NCBI RefSeq assembly: GCF_036711975.1
Contig: NC_091968.1
Coordinates: forward strand, 11,470,001 to 11,534,000
Direction of reading: 5' to 3'
Origin: Onthophagus taurus
Lineage: Eukaryota; Arthropoda; Insecta; Coleoptera; Scarabaeidae
Length of the DNA stretch: 64,000 nt
Positions within the stretch are counted from its first letter, which is position 1, and each line of letters starts with the position of its first letter. A program made the position numbers and the translations under genes. Shown in pieces: positions 47,801 through 57,660 of this stretch. The notes beneath the pieces were generated by a model. The model was not told the DNA's origin and made no database searches. It saw nothing but the letters and a program-made list of their open reading frames with translations.

Positions 47801-50800
47801 AATACTTAATTTATTTCAAAAAGTAAACATGTTTCGAAACAAATGTTTCATCTTCAGTACTTAAAATAATTACAAATTGTTGGAAAAATTTTAAAATATG
47901 TTGCGAATAGGTATGAGTTTTAGTTTTCTTTCTTAAAATACAAATTATTTTCAAAAAGTTTTTTACAAAAATCAAAAATAAAATCTTTTAAATTTCTTGG
48001 AAATTAACTGCCTTTAATGTTATGCGCAAATAATAGGCTTTAAAGGTAGAAATTTACCCCTGATAATCAAACTAAGTAATGAAAACTAAGTAATTCGGAA
48101 ACAACTTCATACACACAATAAGCTGCTCGCGTACACGGTAATAGAATAAAACAAAGTGTGTCTGCTATGCGCCTACTGTCATCTGATGAACCGGGGGATC
48201 CCACGCCGGCACTAACCGGCGTAAATCGAACCGGCGCAAAACGACGTTTACGTTTACGTTGTATTATAATTTTATAAAACGTACGTGGCGCGTTTTTTAT
48301 ATTCGTCGTTTTTATAATCTTGTTATATGTCACACTCTTATATTTTAACAAAGCTTACTAAATAGTTTCTTTACATCACCCCTCCTCGGGAAGAAAATAT
48401 TCACAAAACACTATATTATACATATACATTTTTTTATAGTGCAGGAACCGGAATAAGTTTTGTAATATGAAATAGATTCGATTCGGATTTTTTGTGGCCT
48501 GTATCTATCTTGTATATTGATATTTTATCCAATATTTGATATGACCCTATTTTCAGTTCGTCCAATTTTTTTCTGGTTAATCTATTACCATTTTCGACAT
48601 ACTCAGTCTCCTGTAGTAAAATAATGTTCATTTCTGTGTTTGTCAAATTTGTCTTTATTATAGTCATGTGACATTATTGTATTTTGCAAGGCTGATTTCC
48701 TGTCTACTAATAGGTTATTTGTACCTCCTTGTTTCAATTCTTCGGGTAGAATTCTAATCTCTGCATCTTCTAATAAGTATTTTGGAGCGAATCCAGTAAT
48801 TATATGTTCTGTTTCATTGTAGTTTTCTGTAGTCTTGTGCAATGGTCGTCCACGCTGATTTTTTTCTTTCCTTTTTGTTAATCTTATGTCTAATTTTATT
48901 AATTAATATTTGATTCAACCTTTCATTCAGGCCATTAGAGAAAGGTAAATTTACAGCTGTAAAAATAATAAAATTGGTATATCTCTGTTGCGTAAAAACA
49001 GTTTAAATTTTTTAGAATTTTTTAAAATCATTCCAATTTCATTATTGTCCGATACTTTTTTAATAAGTTTCGATGTTAAAATGTATAGAACAAGAAGGTG
49101 CAAGTACTTTTTGTTGATCTGGTCCTCCAAATTCTCCTATTGTATCTATAGACCTTATTTCAAAAGGTTTTGTGGCTGGACCGATTATTATTGTTTTATT
49201 TAAAATTTTGAAACGTAGAGTGAACGAGCGTAAATGCGATAGAACTTTATTTAAAAATTAATTTGAAAAACAATAATAATAATAAGAAAAGCACTGACAT
49301 TTAAACGTCAAAAATATTTCTGACAAAGATTGCAAAGCCTACTAAGGTTTTTTCATTAAAAATTCATTCCAACTTTCGATTAACAACCCTACAGCTTAAC
49401 AGTTAGTGTTTGCTTAATTATTTTTTTTCTCAAAAATTAGTCGTTTTTGGAAAAATTTTAAAGAGACAAAAAAGTTTTAGGATACTTTCATCTACCTAGA
49501 TAAAATTTTTTTAATGTATTTATCATCTGCATAAAAAAAATATTAGCAAAAATGTAAAGGGGGTGGTTACGTTTAGTAGTTTAGAGGGGTAGGTTGAAAG
49601 TACAAATAGGGTCAAAACATGCCCTATTATGAGTTAAATATATTCCCCAAATTTCATTTTCCTAGCGTTTATGGTTTTTGAGAAAAAAAAATTAAACCAA
49701 AATTTTCCGCCATTTTTGAAGGGGTGTAGGGGAGCCGAAGTCGCCCATGGTTCATATATCAAAGTACCCTTAAAATTCACTAAAGAATCACCACTTGAAG
49801 TTTGTTGCAGTCATTCAGATACACCCTGTATATCTGCTGTAGTAAAGGAACTGATATCGCCTGAGCACAGTTTCTGACCAGTATAGCAAACATAAACATA
49901 ATGATAACAATAAAGGGTGCCCCGTTAAGGGTACGAAGCGGCTGTATGTCGATAACGGTAAGGCCTAGAGGTTTGGGAAAAAATCCTTACAGGCAAAGTG
50001 GGCAAGAGAAATAGCTGTTAGGGGAACTAACTGCCATAGAGAAGTATAAAATTCCCGCTATCTCAGAAAGTTACACGATGAGTTATAATTTTGACATCAT
50101 TTAGTAGCTTGGATAATACTGAATCGCTTTTGTTTTGCGATATTTGTCATATCTGTCAGAATAGGGGAGGGAGGCCAATCTGTTTTCAAATGTTTACATT
50201 TTAATATCTCCTAGACCATTCAACCGATTTGAATATTTTTGGTCTTGTTTGAAAGAGCATAAATGATATTTTCAGTAAGACCGTTGGTTTAAAACAAATA
50301 AGCTAGAAGGCGTTATTTGCAGCGATTACATATTTATGTGATTTTTGAAAATAAGTTAAATGGAACGGTACTATTTACATAACAGATCCTTAGTCACCAT
50401 AAAATTTGCTAAATATTAGTGAAAACCGCATATCAATATCTGCATCCATTCTCGAATTATAGAAGAAAATGTTAAAAATTCGTATATCTTAATCGGATCA
50501 AGTCACTTTAGCAAACAAATAAGAGAGCACAAAAATGTTATTACCTAGAACCTTCCTTTACACTTTGTCCAAGCTTAGAACTGGTGCAAAACTAAAACTA
50601 AAAGCCAACGGATCAATGAAACATCAACAATGACAATAAAATAAAATAAACCAAAACACATAGAAGAACTTAATTTTTTGGCAAAATTAGCTCACAAGTG
50701 TTCGAAATGCCTTCCATAAACATCGATGCGCATTTAATCTAGTTTCGACGGAAACAATCGCTGTTTAAGTCTCAGCCCTGGACACGTTTCTAATGGCATT

Positions 50801-53800
50801 TAGTGTTTTGTCATATTTTCCCTGGTTTTTGGTTTCTCTTGAAAAGTTAGGTCGTTTAGTCTACCCCATAGGTAACGGGGTGAAAGCAATGTGGGTTTGG
50901 CTCGAACCAAGAATGCATATTATGCATGTTGGTGTAGCTTGTAGCAAGATGCTTCATGCATACATTGCATTTGTGATAAAATGTTTGGGTTTGCCCGAAT
51001 CATATTTAAAAGTCAATGATAATAGTTCAATCTGTTATCATAATCGGTATCTGTTAAACCTGATGTAAAACAATGTGGTGGAGATACTTATTATTCCCTT
51101 GAGGAATCTTGTGGACAATTGTTTTCGGGGTTCCCAGATTATGTGGTATCGCATTGCCCACCAATGTGATTTACGAATTCATAGAGCTGTCTGAATGGGC
51201 TACACGTTGCCAGTTTCCCGTAATCGCTAAGCCAATCTTAAAAACATTGCTAGAGAAAAATATCTTTCTTTGTCGTAATTGCATTGCACATTTTTGCCAT
51301 GCAGTTGCATTATATTCGAAACATTGAAAATAAATCATCATACGCTCTATCATACGCTTCTGCGTTAGTAAATGACATGTTTACAGTTACCATGGTTATG
51401 TGATTTGTTTTTCTCGATGAGGTAACTGGATCCGATTGCTGACACTCGGGTTTTTAACATTTTCTTCTATAATTCGTGAACGGATATCGAGATGTGGTTT
51501 TCAGTAATATTTAGCCAATTTTAAGGTGACTAAGGGTCTGTGAAGTAAATAGTACTGTTCCATATAATTTTCTTTCAAAAATCACATAAATATGCAATCG
51601 CTGCAGATAACGTCCTCTAGCCTATTTGTTTTAAACCATACGGTCTTACTGAAAATATCTTTTGAAAGAGCATAAAATGCTCAAAAAAAATATTCAAATC
51701 GGTTGAATGGTCTAGAAGATATTAAAATGTAAACATATGAAAACGCATTGGCCTCCCCCTCTCTTATTATGACAGATATGAGAAACAATTTCACGCTAAA
51801 CATTCATTTTTCGCTAAACAAAAGCGATGCGGTATTCTCCAAGCTATTAAATGGTGTTGTCAAAATTATAGGTCATCGTGTAACTTTCTGAAATAGCGGG
51901 AATTTTACGTTTCTCTATGGCAGTTACGCCCCTAGCGGTCGAATTACGACCTTCAAAATAATGTCTAGCTATTTCTCTTGCCCACTTTGTCTATAAGGAT
52001 TTTTTTCCCAAACTTCTAGGCCTTAACGTTGTCGAGATGCAGCCGCTCCGTACCATTAACGGGACCCTGTATAGAACACAATGGTAGATTCGCGGATTTT
52101 TTAAACCAATTTGAGGAGTCTTTATCAGTGTTATGTCCCGTAGGTGATGAATTGTTTTGTATGGGTGATGTGAATGCTCTTGTTACGGAACACTCTGTAG
52201 ACAACCTAAGTCACCTAAGTCTTGACGTCACAGAGATGGGCGGAGCTTTTTTTTAAATAACATTTCCAACGACAATTTTATGGCGATTTATCGTTAGCAA
52301 CTGTCGTTAGCAACGAAATTCTTTGGAGTCGGTATAAGTTCCGCCTATCTCTGTGACGTCAGACTTAGGTAGTCTATAGTTTATATCAATTAAGAGTATG
52401 ACAATGTCAAAAACTGGTGTCGTCGATGACATGAAATTAACCCAGGAATTAACAAATTTTAAGACCGGGTTTTCTCTAAATAGCAGGATTGAACACAACG
52501 CTATACAGCACACGTGGGAAACTAATATTTTCCACTAACTTGTATGTCTTTACACACTCGCCTTCAGCTCGTGTGGGAATCCGACATACGCATTAATGAA
52601 AAATCTTAGTTTCCTCACTTGTACTGTAATATACTATTATTTTTTGTTACTATTAAGCGGGTTTTCACTTTTCCTGTGAGGTAATTGTATGATATTCTCA
52701 TATAACTTATACAGGGTCATCCACGACGACCGTCCATTAGAACTATACAGGGTTCTGGCCAAAATAAAAATTTGAAAATTTACATTTAAGTATTATCAAT
52801 ATTGCGTTCTCTTCGACTAAAATATTTTCAGATTTCTAACACTTCTGGTTTTACAGGAAGTCGCCACCTACTTTATTTTTTAAATTTAACACTTGTATAT
52901 TTTTACATATTTGGATTTGTCTGTTTTCAAGGTTTATGAATAACTTTACTTTTTGCAATTTGATTCGGCCGTTCTTGAGTTATTCGAATTTTTCTAGAAA
53001 AATCTGCTCCAGCAGACATTTGCTCAAAAAATCAGAGAACACTCCATTTTTGGGATATCAATTGAGAATTCAGAACATGCTTAACCAACATGATGGAATA
53101 ATCACGTCTTAAACTGACCAAAAAATGTAGTAGTTAATGCACCGGAAGAGGTGAATACCTTGGTTTATTTCGAGGTCAGTCCCAACGCCTCAATTCGAGC
53201 TGCCAAGGAAGATTTGGAAATCCTACTACGAACTTTGTCGCGCTTTTCATGTATAAAAAATAAATTAAGACTTTCTTGATTTATGTAAATATTATTTTCG
53301 TTATTGTTATCGATTTTAACTCTTTTTAGTGCTAATATTAAGGGACCTAACAGATAATTATTAGCTTACATGCATCAAGTGACGTAAACAAGTGAGTCTT
53401 TGACAGGAACTCATTGAAAAGGTTTGTTTTCCATGGCACACTAGGTTAAATATCGATATATGTGTGCATTTTTCAAAAAACCCTAATTATCTCCCAAACT
53501 ATAAATGTTAGTTATAGGACATATGGGATATAAAAGATGTAAAATGAGACACCGAAGACGACTAACAAGGGAAGTATCAGAACTGTCCCTCACCGATTTT
53601 GTTGAAATTTGGTACAGCGATCGTATGGCCAAAAATAAGGTTTACGTATTTTTTTATACATGCTAATAAAGCCCCTGGGGCGAGTTATAAGGGTTGGAAA
53701 TCGGGGCAAAATATATATATTCGCTTATAGGCTGAAAACGAAAATAGCTATCGAAATGTGGTAAATGTAAACCGGTATTCATTTTCAAAGAGCTTTCCAT

Positions 53801-56742
53801 TGATATATCACACATATATCTGAGGGCTTCAGGGGGTAAACTACCCCTAGCTTTTTGGAATATTTTAAAAACTACCCTGTCGATTTTGGCGATATTATGT
53901 ATCCTTATAGTACGTTTAAAAATATTAATGACGTGTTTTTTCTTATTTGCCTCTGACCATCCCCTGCAAAGTTACGGGGTATGATAGATAACCCCTTTCC
54001 TTAAGAATAATGTGATAAACTGTTACACTTTTGAACAATATTTTGAAGAAAACCATTAATTAGATGTAAATTAAGATGTACGCAGTAAAATAAACTCTAT
54101 ACGATATTAAGGGGTGGCTGGGGTTAACTACCCTAACCACCCCAAAAATTATTCTTTTTTGCGAAAATTGTGTGCCGATTTTGGTGCAATTTACCACGAT
54201 GATTTTTTTATACATTAGGTAGTACACTATTGTAAGAACTTACAAGGGTTAGAAGTTTGGGGTAGAAAATATATTTTCGCTAATAACTTTAGCAGTTTAG
54301 CAGTTATAACTTGTGCATGGTGTAAACAATCGTTGTGTTTAAAACATTTTTTCCATGATTTTCATTATTGCCAACAATATATTGAATAAAAAAAGTAAAA
54401 ATAAAGAAATTAAATTAATAATGTAGAATTCAATTTGTGATAGTCAACCATTCTTTTGTCAGTTACTTTTTAACTCATTATTAATAAATATTTATATAAT
54501 TATCCAATCTTTTGTGTTATTTAATTAAAAAGCTTTTTCTGTAGGAGTACGAAAGTTATTAGCGAAAATATATTTTCTACCCCAAACTTCTAACCCTTGT
54601 AAGTTCTTACAAGAGTACTACCTAACGTATAAACAAATCATCGTGGTAAATTGCACCAAAATCGACAAACAATTATCGCAAAAAAAAGTAATTTTTGGGG
54701 TGCTTAGGGTAGTTAACCCCAGCCACCCTTTAATGTCCTATAGGGTTCATTTTACTGCGTAAATCTTAATTTACATTTAATTAATGGTTTTCTTCAAAAT
54801 ATTATTCAAAAGTGTAACAGTTTATCACATTATTCTTAAGGAAAGGGGTTCACTATCACACCCCGTAACTTTGCAGGGGATGGTCAGAGGCAAATAAGAA
54901 AAAACACGTCATTAATATTTTTAAATGTACTATAGGGACACATAATATCGCCAAAATCGACAGGGTAGTTTTTAAAATATTCCAAAAAACTAGGGGTAGT
55001 TTACCCCCTGAAGCTCTTAGATATATGTGTGATATATCAATGGAAAGCTCTTTGAAAATGAATATCAGTTTACATTTACCACATTTCGATAGCTATTTTC
55101 GTTTTCAACCTATAAGCGAATATATGTATTTCGCCCCGATTTCCAACCCTTATAACTCGCCCCTGGGGCTTTATTAGCACGTATAAAAAAATACGTAAAC
55201 CTTATTTTTGGCCATACTATCGCTGTACCAAATTTCAACAAAATCGGTGAGGGACAGTTCTGATACTTCCCTTGTAAGTAATAAAATATGGGGGTGCCAT
55301 TTAAAAAAAAAGAAGTTGTGGCACTTCCAAATTTCGAAAAGTTAACGTGCCGTAGTAATGTGACCAAACGTTCTAGACAGCCCCTACTCGGCACCCAAAC
55401 ATACTCCATCATGTTGCTTAAGCATGTTCTGAATCCTAAATTGATATCCCAAAAATCGAGTGTTCTCTGATTTTTTGAACAAATGTCTGCTGGAGCAGAT
55501 TTTCTAGAAAAATTCGAATAACTCGAAAACGACCGAATCAAATTGCAAAAAGTAAAGTTATTCATAAACCTTGAAAACAGACAAATCCAAACCGGAAGTG
55601 CTAGTAATCTGAAAATATTTTAGTCGAAGAGAACGCAATTGATAATACTTAAATTTGAATTTTCAAATTTTTATTTTGGCCAGAACCTTGTATAGTTCTA
55701 ATGGACGGTCGTCATGGATGACCCTGTATAATTAACTAAAATATAAATATTGAGGTTATCTCGTTATTAATGAATATTTATTTTTCCACAGAGATCACTT
55801 TCCATTTTACAAACAAAACGACGACAGATGGAAAAATTCCGTTAGACATAACTTGTCGATAAATCCCCATTTTCGTAAAGGAAGCAAAGCAATACATGGA
55901 GCGGGTCATTTGTGGACGATAGCTCAAAAAGAAGATAAGAAAACCTGGAACATTGTAAACGCAAAATTCTTTATTTTTTCCTTTTAAATAAGTTATAAGA
56001 TACGATTTTCAGAAAAAACAACGAATGCAACAATTTATTCAAACGACTTTAAACGATTGGAACAAAGAGAAACAACAGGAAATGGAATTGGCTGCTGCCA
56101 CAGCGAGTATTTTGCCGGCGGATGGTCGAGAAGATGTTAACGTAATGAAATTTCGATATTTTTTGAAGTTATTGTAAACTTTTTGATTTTAGAATCACGC
56201 GAACGTATTAAAAATGGAAATTGGGACGCCGCAAATACAAGGCGTCAATCAAAAGCAGAACGTAGAAGTTGAATATATCATCGATATGTCAACCGGGTTA
56301 GGAGGTAAGTCTTTTAATTTATTTTAGTTAGATTGAAAGTTTTTTGATGATTCCTCTTTCTTGTTTATGTCGGTCAAGTTGCATCATTAGGTAGGTTTTA
56401 TTTATATTATACAAATCTCAAACTTGAGGTTAGAGTAAATGTCAAATTTATTTTTCGGTTATATTTCCCCAATGATAATTAAAAACCTTGCAATTTTTTT
56501 TTGATGAGTTACGATAGATATTAGATAACAGAGAAATTTTTATTGGAATTATAGATTTTCTCTGTCCGCCAGTTTCAAAAGAAGAGGTCGTCGAAGAGTG
56601 TGGTCTTGGCGGAGGTGACTTCCTCATCACCGATCTCAACCCGAACGCCCTGGGTCTTAACCTAACCGAGGCGGAGATTATTAATGGTTCGAATCTCTAC
56701 GACGACTTAAACTTCCAGTGTTACGAATTACAAACCGAATAG
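38805..56742 (+). CDS. divergent forkhead (Fox) transcription factor
   Basis: Eight exons splice in phase with GT-AG borders into 483 codons: 38805-39071, 39125-39380, 39613-39752, 39805-40001, 55792-55954, 56013-56141, 56193-56304 and 56555-56742. The forkhead winged helix covers about residues 257-341: KKPPFTYTELIEHALNEKGE, LTVSGIYQWIS, DHFPFYKQNDDRWKNSVRHN (recognition helix) and GSKAIHGAGHLWTIA (wing). The N-terminus is Asn- and Gly-rich with a conserved-looking GNLSWLLNYKIQELPPVPD block; a Gln run occurs near residue 215; the tail is acidic (VEEC..GGGDFLITDLN), a plausible activation region. The domain is close to Fox proteins with a FoxM/FoxN/FoxP-like core but I could not place the subclass. 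A nuclear DNA-binding role is inferred from the domain. The 15.8-kb fourth intron cuts the forkhead domain between helix 2 and helix 3 and is packed with transposons; the other introns are 52-250 bp. Confidence 0.92.
40002..40937. other. start of the long forkhead intron
   Basis: No transposon ends recognised to about 40850. A GC-richer stretch at 40080-40290 (ggtaccccgttaaaatgacc, gaacacgcgcccttgcaccc) stands out from the AT-rich surroundings and could be a regulatory or conserved element; it has no supported reading frame. From 40850 the tail of repeat R appears. Confidence 0.4.
40938..41143. mobile_element. TA-flanked MITE, family J
   Basis: Ends cactgagagaaatggatag (40938) and caatctatttctctgagtg (41143), flanked by TA. 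A further solitary end, gtacaatccatttctctcag, lies at 41328-41350. Interior AT-rich and non-coding. Confidence 0.65.
41163..42310. repeat. CTAG-rich array, block 4, and 120-bp tandem units
   Basis: 41163-41930 holds CTAG monomers in both orientations (gctaaacccgaatgtttcta, ggctaaacccgaaactttct). From 41930 to about 42310 a unit of roughly 120 bp (attggagttaagaaacgatt, tcacaaattgaagttaaa) is repeated about three times with drift; the same unit is present singly after 37010 and 37970. Confidence 0.7.
42480..42990 (+). pseudogene. LINE C-terminal reverse transcriptase fragment (LINE-C)
   Basis: AMIFSRKRNITRERLL, HFNNRLSWKNQI and, from 42684, LYRNIIRPRLEYGLWL, AKYQILRMERIAYDAQRLVL and TTPLNALTIEMGEMPLSIRR form the thumb and post-RT region of a jockey- or R1-like LINE. 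5'-truncated; the frame shifts at about 42680. LINE-B, on the other strand, follows at 43085. Confidence 0.8.
43370..46178 (-). pseudogene. LINE-B ORF2: endonuclease and reverse transcriptase, frameshifted
   Basis: 46178-44463 is one open frame of 571 codons: SCYYQNVRGLRTKL, DVISLAETWLHQGI, VRGGGVLIAV, LICGDFNLAEI, LDLILANFSNI and IPEDSAHNTLEF (APE endonuclease; SAHN stands where SDHN/SDHR is usual), then RT with MRFERSEVEEALIALNINK, GPGTDGIPPILIKSCFE and NYRPISILSVFGKVLEKLVY. After a frameshift near 44490, 44350-43994 gives VPSGVPQGSHLGPLLFNLYD and CLMYADDLKLYL (YADD active site), and 43964-43728 gives the thumb. Weak C-terminal homology runs on to about 43370 in other frames. Few defects, so it is comparatively young. 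Confidence 0.9.
46248..46626 (-). pseudogene. LINE-B ORF1 C-terminal fragment
   Basis: MDVSISPSDIDWVPQGHGRA, AIVVRFCSRIVRDQLLAAAK, KLFINEHLTQANKILFGRTK and YVWIRDCKIFVRRGDDSRLI form the RNA-binding C-terminal part common to ORF1 proteins of jockey-like LINEs (nucleic-acid-binding region with a baculovirus FP-like C-terminal end). The frame is open to a stop near 46248. Spacing of about 70 bp to the ORF2 start matches a bicistronic LINE. The N-terminal half is missing, so the element is 5'-truncated. Confidence 0.8.
46661..47250. other. intronic stretch with a short hairpin repeat
   Basis: Mostly unremarkable AT-rich intron DNA. Positions 47089-47171 form a small inverted repeat with ends attatgtaaataaaaa and tttttatttacataat and an inner hairpin ttttcggctccttgagccga, possibly a very short MITE. 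Confidence 0.5.
47251..47634. repeat. dispersed repeat H, copy 2 (384 bp)
   Basis: Near-identical and in the same orientation as 12590-12972, differing at scattered single bases. After its right end, ggtgaacgcgcccaat is followed by two further partial copies of ggtgaacgc (47637-47672). Confidence 0.75.
47821..47862 (-). ncRNA. second hammerhead-like ribozyme, Penelope type
   Basis: Minus strand: stem I 5' side AAGTA (47862-47858), core CTGAAGA (47857-47851), extra T (47850), stem II GAAAC-ATTT-GTTTC (47849-47836), GAAA (47835-47832), palindromic stem III ACATGT, predicted cut after GTT (between 47826 and 47825), then TACTT completing stem I. All three stems differ in sequence from the motif at 11939-11980 but keep the pairing, and the extra T after A9 is shared. 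No Penelope coding region was found next to it, so this is probably a solitary pseudo-LTR remnant. Confidence 0.7.
47863..48429. other. possible LTR or flank of the gypsy remnant
   Basis: AT-rich to 48160, then a GC-richer tract with gccggcactaaccggcgtaa and cgaaccggcgcaaaacgacg. It lies downstream of the integrase fragment on its strand, where a 3' LTR would be expected, but no repeat partner was found to prove it. Confidence 0.35.
48430..49215 (-). pseudogene. Ty3/gypsy-like integrase C-terminal fragment
   Basis: Near 49205-49080 the minus strand reads IIIGPATKPFEIRSIDTIG and GEFGGPDQQK, the start of an integrase core. From 48842: HKTTENYNETEHIITGFAPK (end of the core), DYNKDKFDKHRNEHYFTTGD, LTRKKLDELKIGSYQILDKI, IYKIDTGHKKSESNLFHITK and LIPVPAL (C-terminal chromodomain-like/GPY-F region). 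The central core with the catalytic DDE residues is largely lost. LTRs not identified. Confidence 0.7.
49216..49912. repeat. arm fragment of a mariner-type element
   Basis: Sequence ending tcagatacaccctgta at about 49837 has the terminus of the long-arm elements, with subterminal text (ttccgccatttttgaagggg) similar to the M6 arm. The matching left arm was not found. Otherwise AT-rich and non-coding. Confidence 0.5.
49913..52069. mobile_element. mariner-type element with ~620-bp arms (copy M8)
   Basis: Ends aagggtgccccgttaagggt (49913) and taccattaacgggaccctg (52069), TA on both sides. Arms pair over about 49920-50500 and 51450-52065 (tgttaaaaattcg / cgggtttttaacattttctt side). The core (50500-51450) has no intact gene; on the minus strand, fragments such as GLRLKQRLFPSKLD and RHFEHL near 50700-50780 suggest a decayed transposase C-terminus. 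Confidence 0.75.
52075..52199 (+). pseudogene. short LINE endonuclease fragment
   Basis: GRFADFLNQFEESLSVLC, PVGDELFCMGDVNALVTEHS resembles the catalytic GDFN segment of a LINE endonuclease (GDVN here). It is bounded by M8 on the left and MITE A copy 2 on the right; no further coding is readable after the MITE. Confidence 0.5.
52200..52374. mobile_element. MITE family A, copy 2
   Basis: Ends gacaacctaagtcacctaag (52200) and tgacgtcagacttaggtagt...c (52374), TA-flanked. Inner arms tgacgtcacagagatgggcg and cgcctatctctgtgacgtca. 90 bp shorter than copy 1 through loss of the centre. Confidence 0.8.
52375..52711. other. intronic stretch, nothing firmly recognised
   Basis: AT-rich DNA between MITE A and the M9 element. 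Segment 52510-52620 has an imperfect inverted match (cacacgtgggaaactaatat against gaaaaatcttagtttcctca with cgtgtgg), which may be an old transposon end. Confidence 0.35.
52712..55726. mobile_element. layered mariner-type element in the forkhead intron (copy M9)
   Basis: Outer ends cagggtcatccacgacgacc (52712) and complement at 55726, TA-flanked. A second inner end, cagggttctggcc, sits at 52748 and is mirrored at 55690, again TA-flanked; paired positions sum to 108438. Arms continue to about 53100 and from about 55400. No transposase is present. Inside are pieces matching the M4 left arm (53462-53562 and 55280-55385), themselves split by the giant foldback at 53566-55274. Confidence 0.75.
53566..55274. 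mobile_element. giant foldback element, ~720-bp arms
   Basis: Ends caagggaagtatcagaactg (53566) and cagttctgatacttcccttg (55274), flanked by TAA at 53563-53565 and 55275-55277. Arms 53566 to about 54290 and about 54555 to 55274 are inverted copies with only scattered differences, leaving a loop of roughly 260 bp of AT-rich DNA. No coding capacity. The TAA target fits PIF/Harbinger mobilisation, or TA of another superfamily. It is transcribed within the forkhead intron, so pre-mRNA would contain a long hairpin. Confidence 0.85.
55727..55791 (+). other. 3' end of the long forkhead intron
   Basis: It ends with a pyrimidine-rich acceptor (atttatttttccacag, AG at 55790-55791) that restores the forkhead domain frame at TC|A GAT CAC. 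Confidence 0.8.
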
Positions 56743-57051
56743 CAAAATTTTAACATAACAAAAAAAATTAATAACTTTTATTAATTTTGTTCAATCCGTC
56801 CTCACCATCCCCGAAACAATGATCCTATTTAATCATTTAGAGATTGCTTATAACCTATAATAATAATAATTTAGAATAATTTAGTGGAATAAAATAATAA
56901 AAAAAATTATTAATTATAAAACATTTATTTTATTCTTAAAAACGAGTTTTTAGTTTTGGGACGGATATAAAAAATACTTTTGACTTAACCTAACCTTAAA
57001 ATAAGAAGAAAAAATGGTGAACATCAAGATCTGTCGAGTAAACATATTGTA
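56743..57051 (+). other. 3' untranslated and downstream region of the forkhead gene
   Basis: AT-rich DNA after the TAG at 56740-56742. AATAAA-type signals occur at about 56889-56900 (gaataaaataataaaa), which could direct polyadenylation. Nothing else recognised. Confidence 0.5.
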
Positions 57052-57130
57052 AACTGACCGGCAAAAAAAAACCGGCCACTATAAATTAGCCACAACTTCA
57101 AAGCTGGGTTTCTCGCGAACCGGGCATTCG

Positions 57131-57304
57131 AAGAAGAAGAAAACAATATTTATTTGGACTTATATGAAAAAATAACTATAACAAATGAGAAAAAAAAATA
57201 CATATATATATAGAACAAATATAAAAGTGAGTTGAAAAGGGCTATAGACCTGAGTCTTCCTGCCCGTGACTTTGACTTCGGTTTGGATGTAGGTCTTCTC
57301 AGTT
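57131..57304 (-). mobile_element. 5'-truncated LINE-A relative
   Basis: Minus-strand copy of the LINE-A 3' end (ggtctatagcccttttcaac, cacgggcaggaagactcagg) with a TTC-rich tail (ttcttcttcga side at 57131). Flanks ccgggcattcg (57120-57130) and ccggacattcg (57305-57315) are an 11-bp target duplication with one difference, the same length as for LINE-A at 26 kb. Confidence 0.85.
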
Positions 57305-57660
57305 CCGGACATTCGATTTTGACGATTCTTTTTTTGATCGAAAGGTTGATTCTTCGGTAATAATAATCGGTTATAAATTTTCATTCAGATTTTAATTTGA
57401 GCAAATACGAAGTGCAAGAATGTGAAAAACTTTTTGTCGAAATTTCTAATACCCTGTGGGGTGCAGTTGCTACAGCAGAGGGTGTTAACTGGAATCAAAC
57501 GGTGATCATTTTGTTTTTTTATTCACTCAATTATCTCTGTTACTAATGCAGTGTTTTAAAGCGAGCGTCTGTGAAAACTAGACAAATAAGCATAAAAAAT
57601 CTAAGGTGACGCGCTAGGTCATGCTGTGTTAATTCCGTATGAGCTTGCGTTAACTATAAA

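Noticed and set aside
50793..51327. Two plus-strand frames (91 and 72 codons) in the core of M8
   Set aside because: No domain; weak transposase-like residues appear on the opposite strand, and the interval is inside a transposon.
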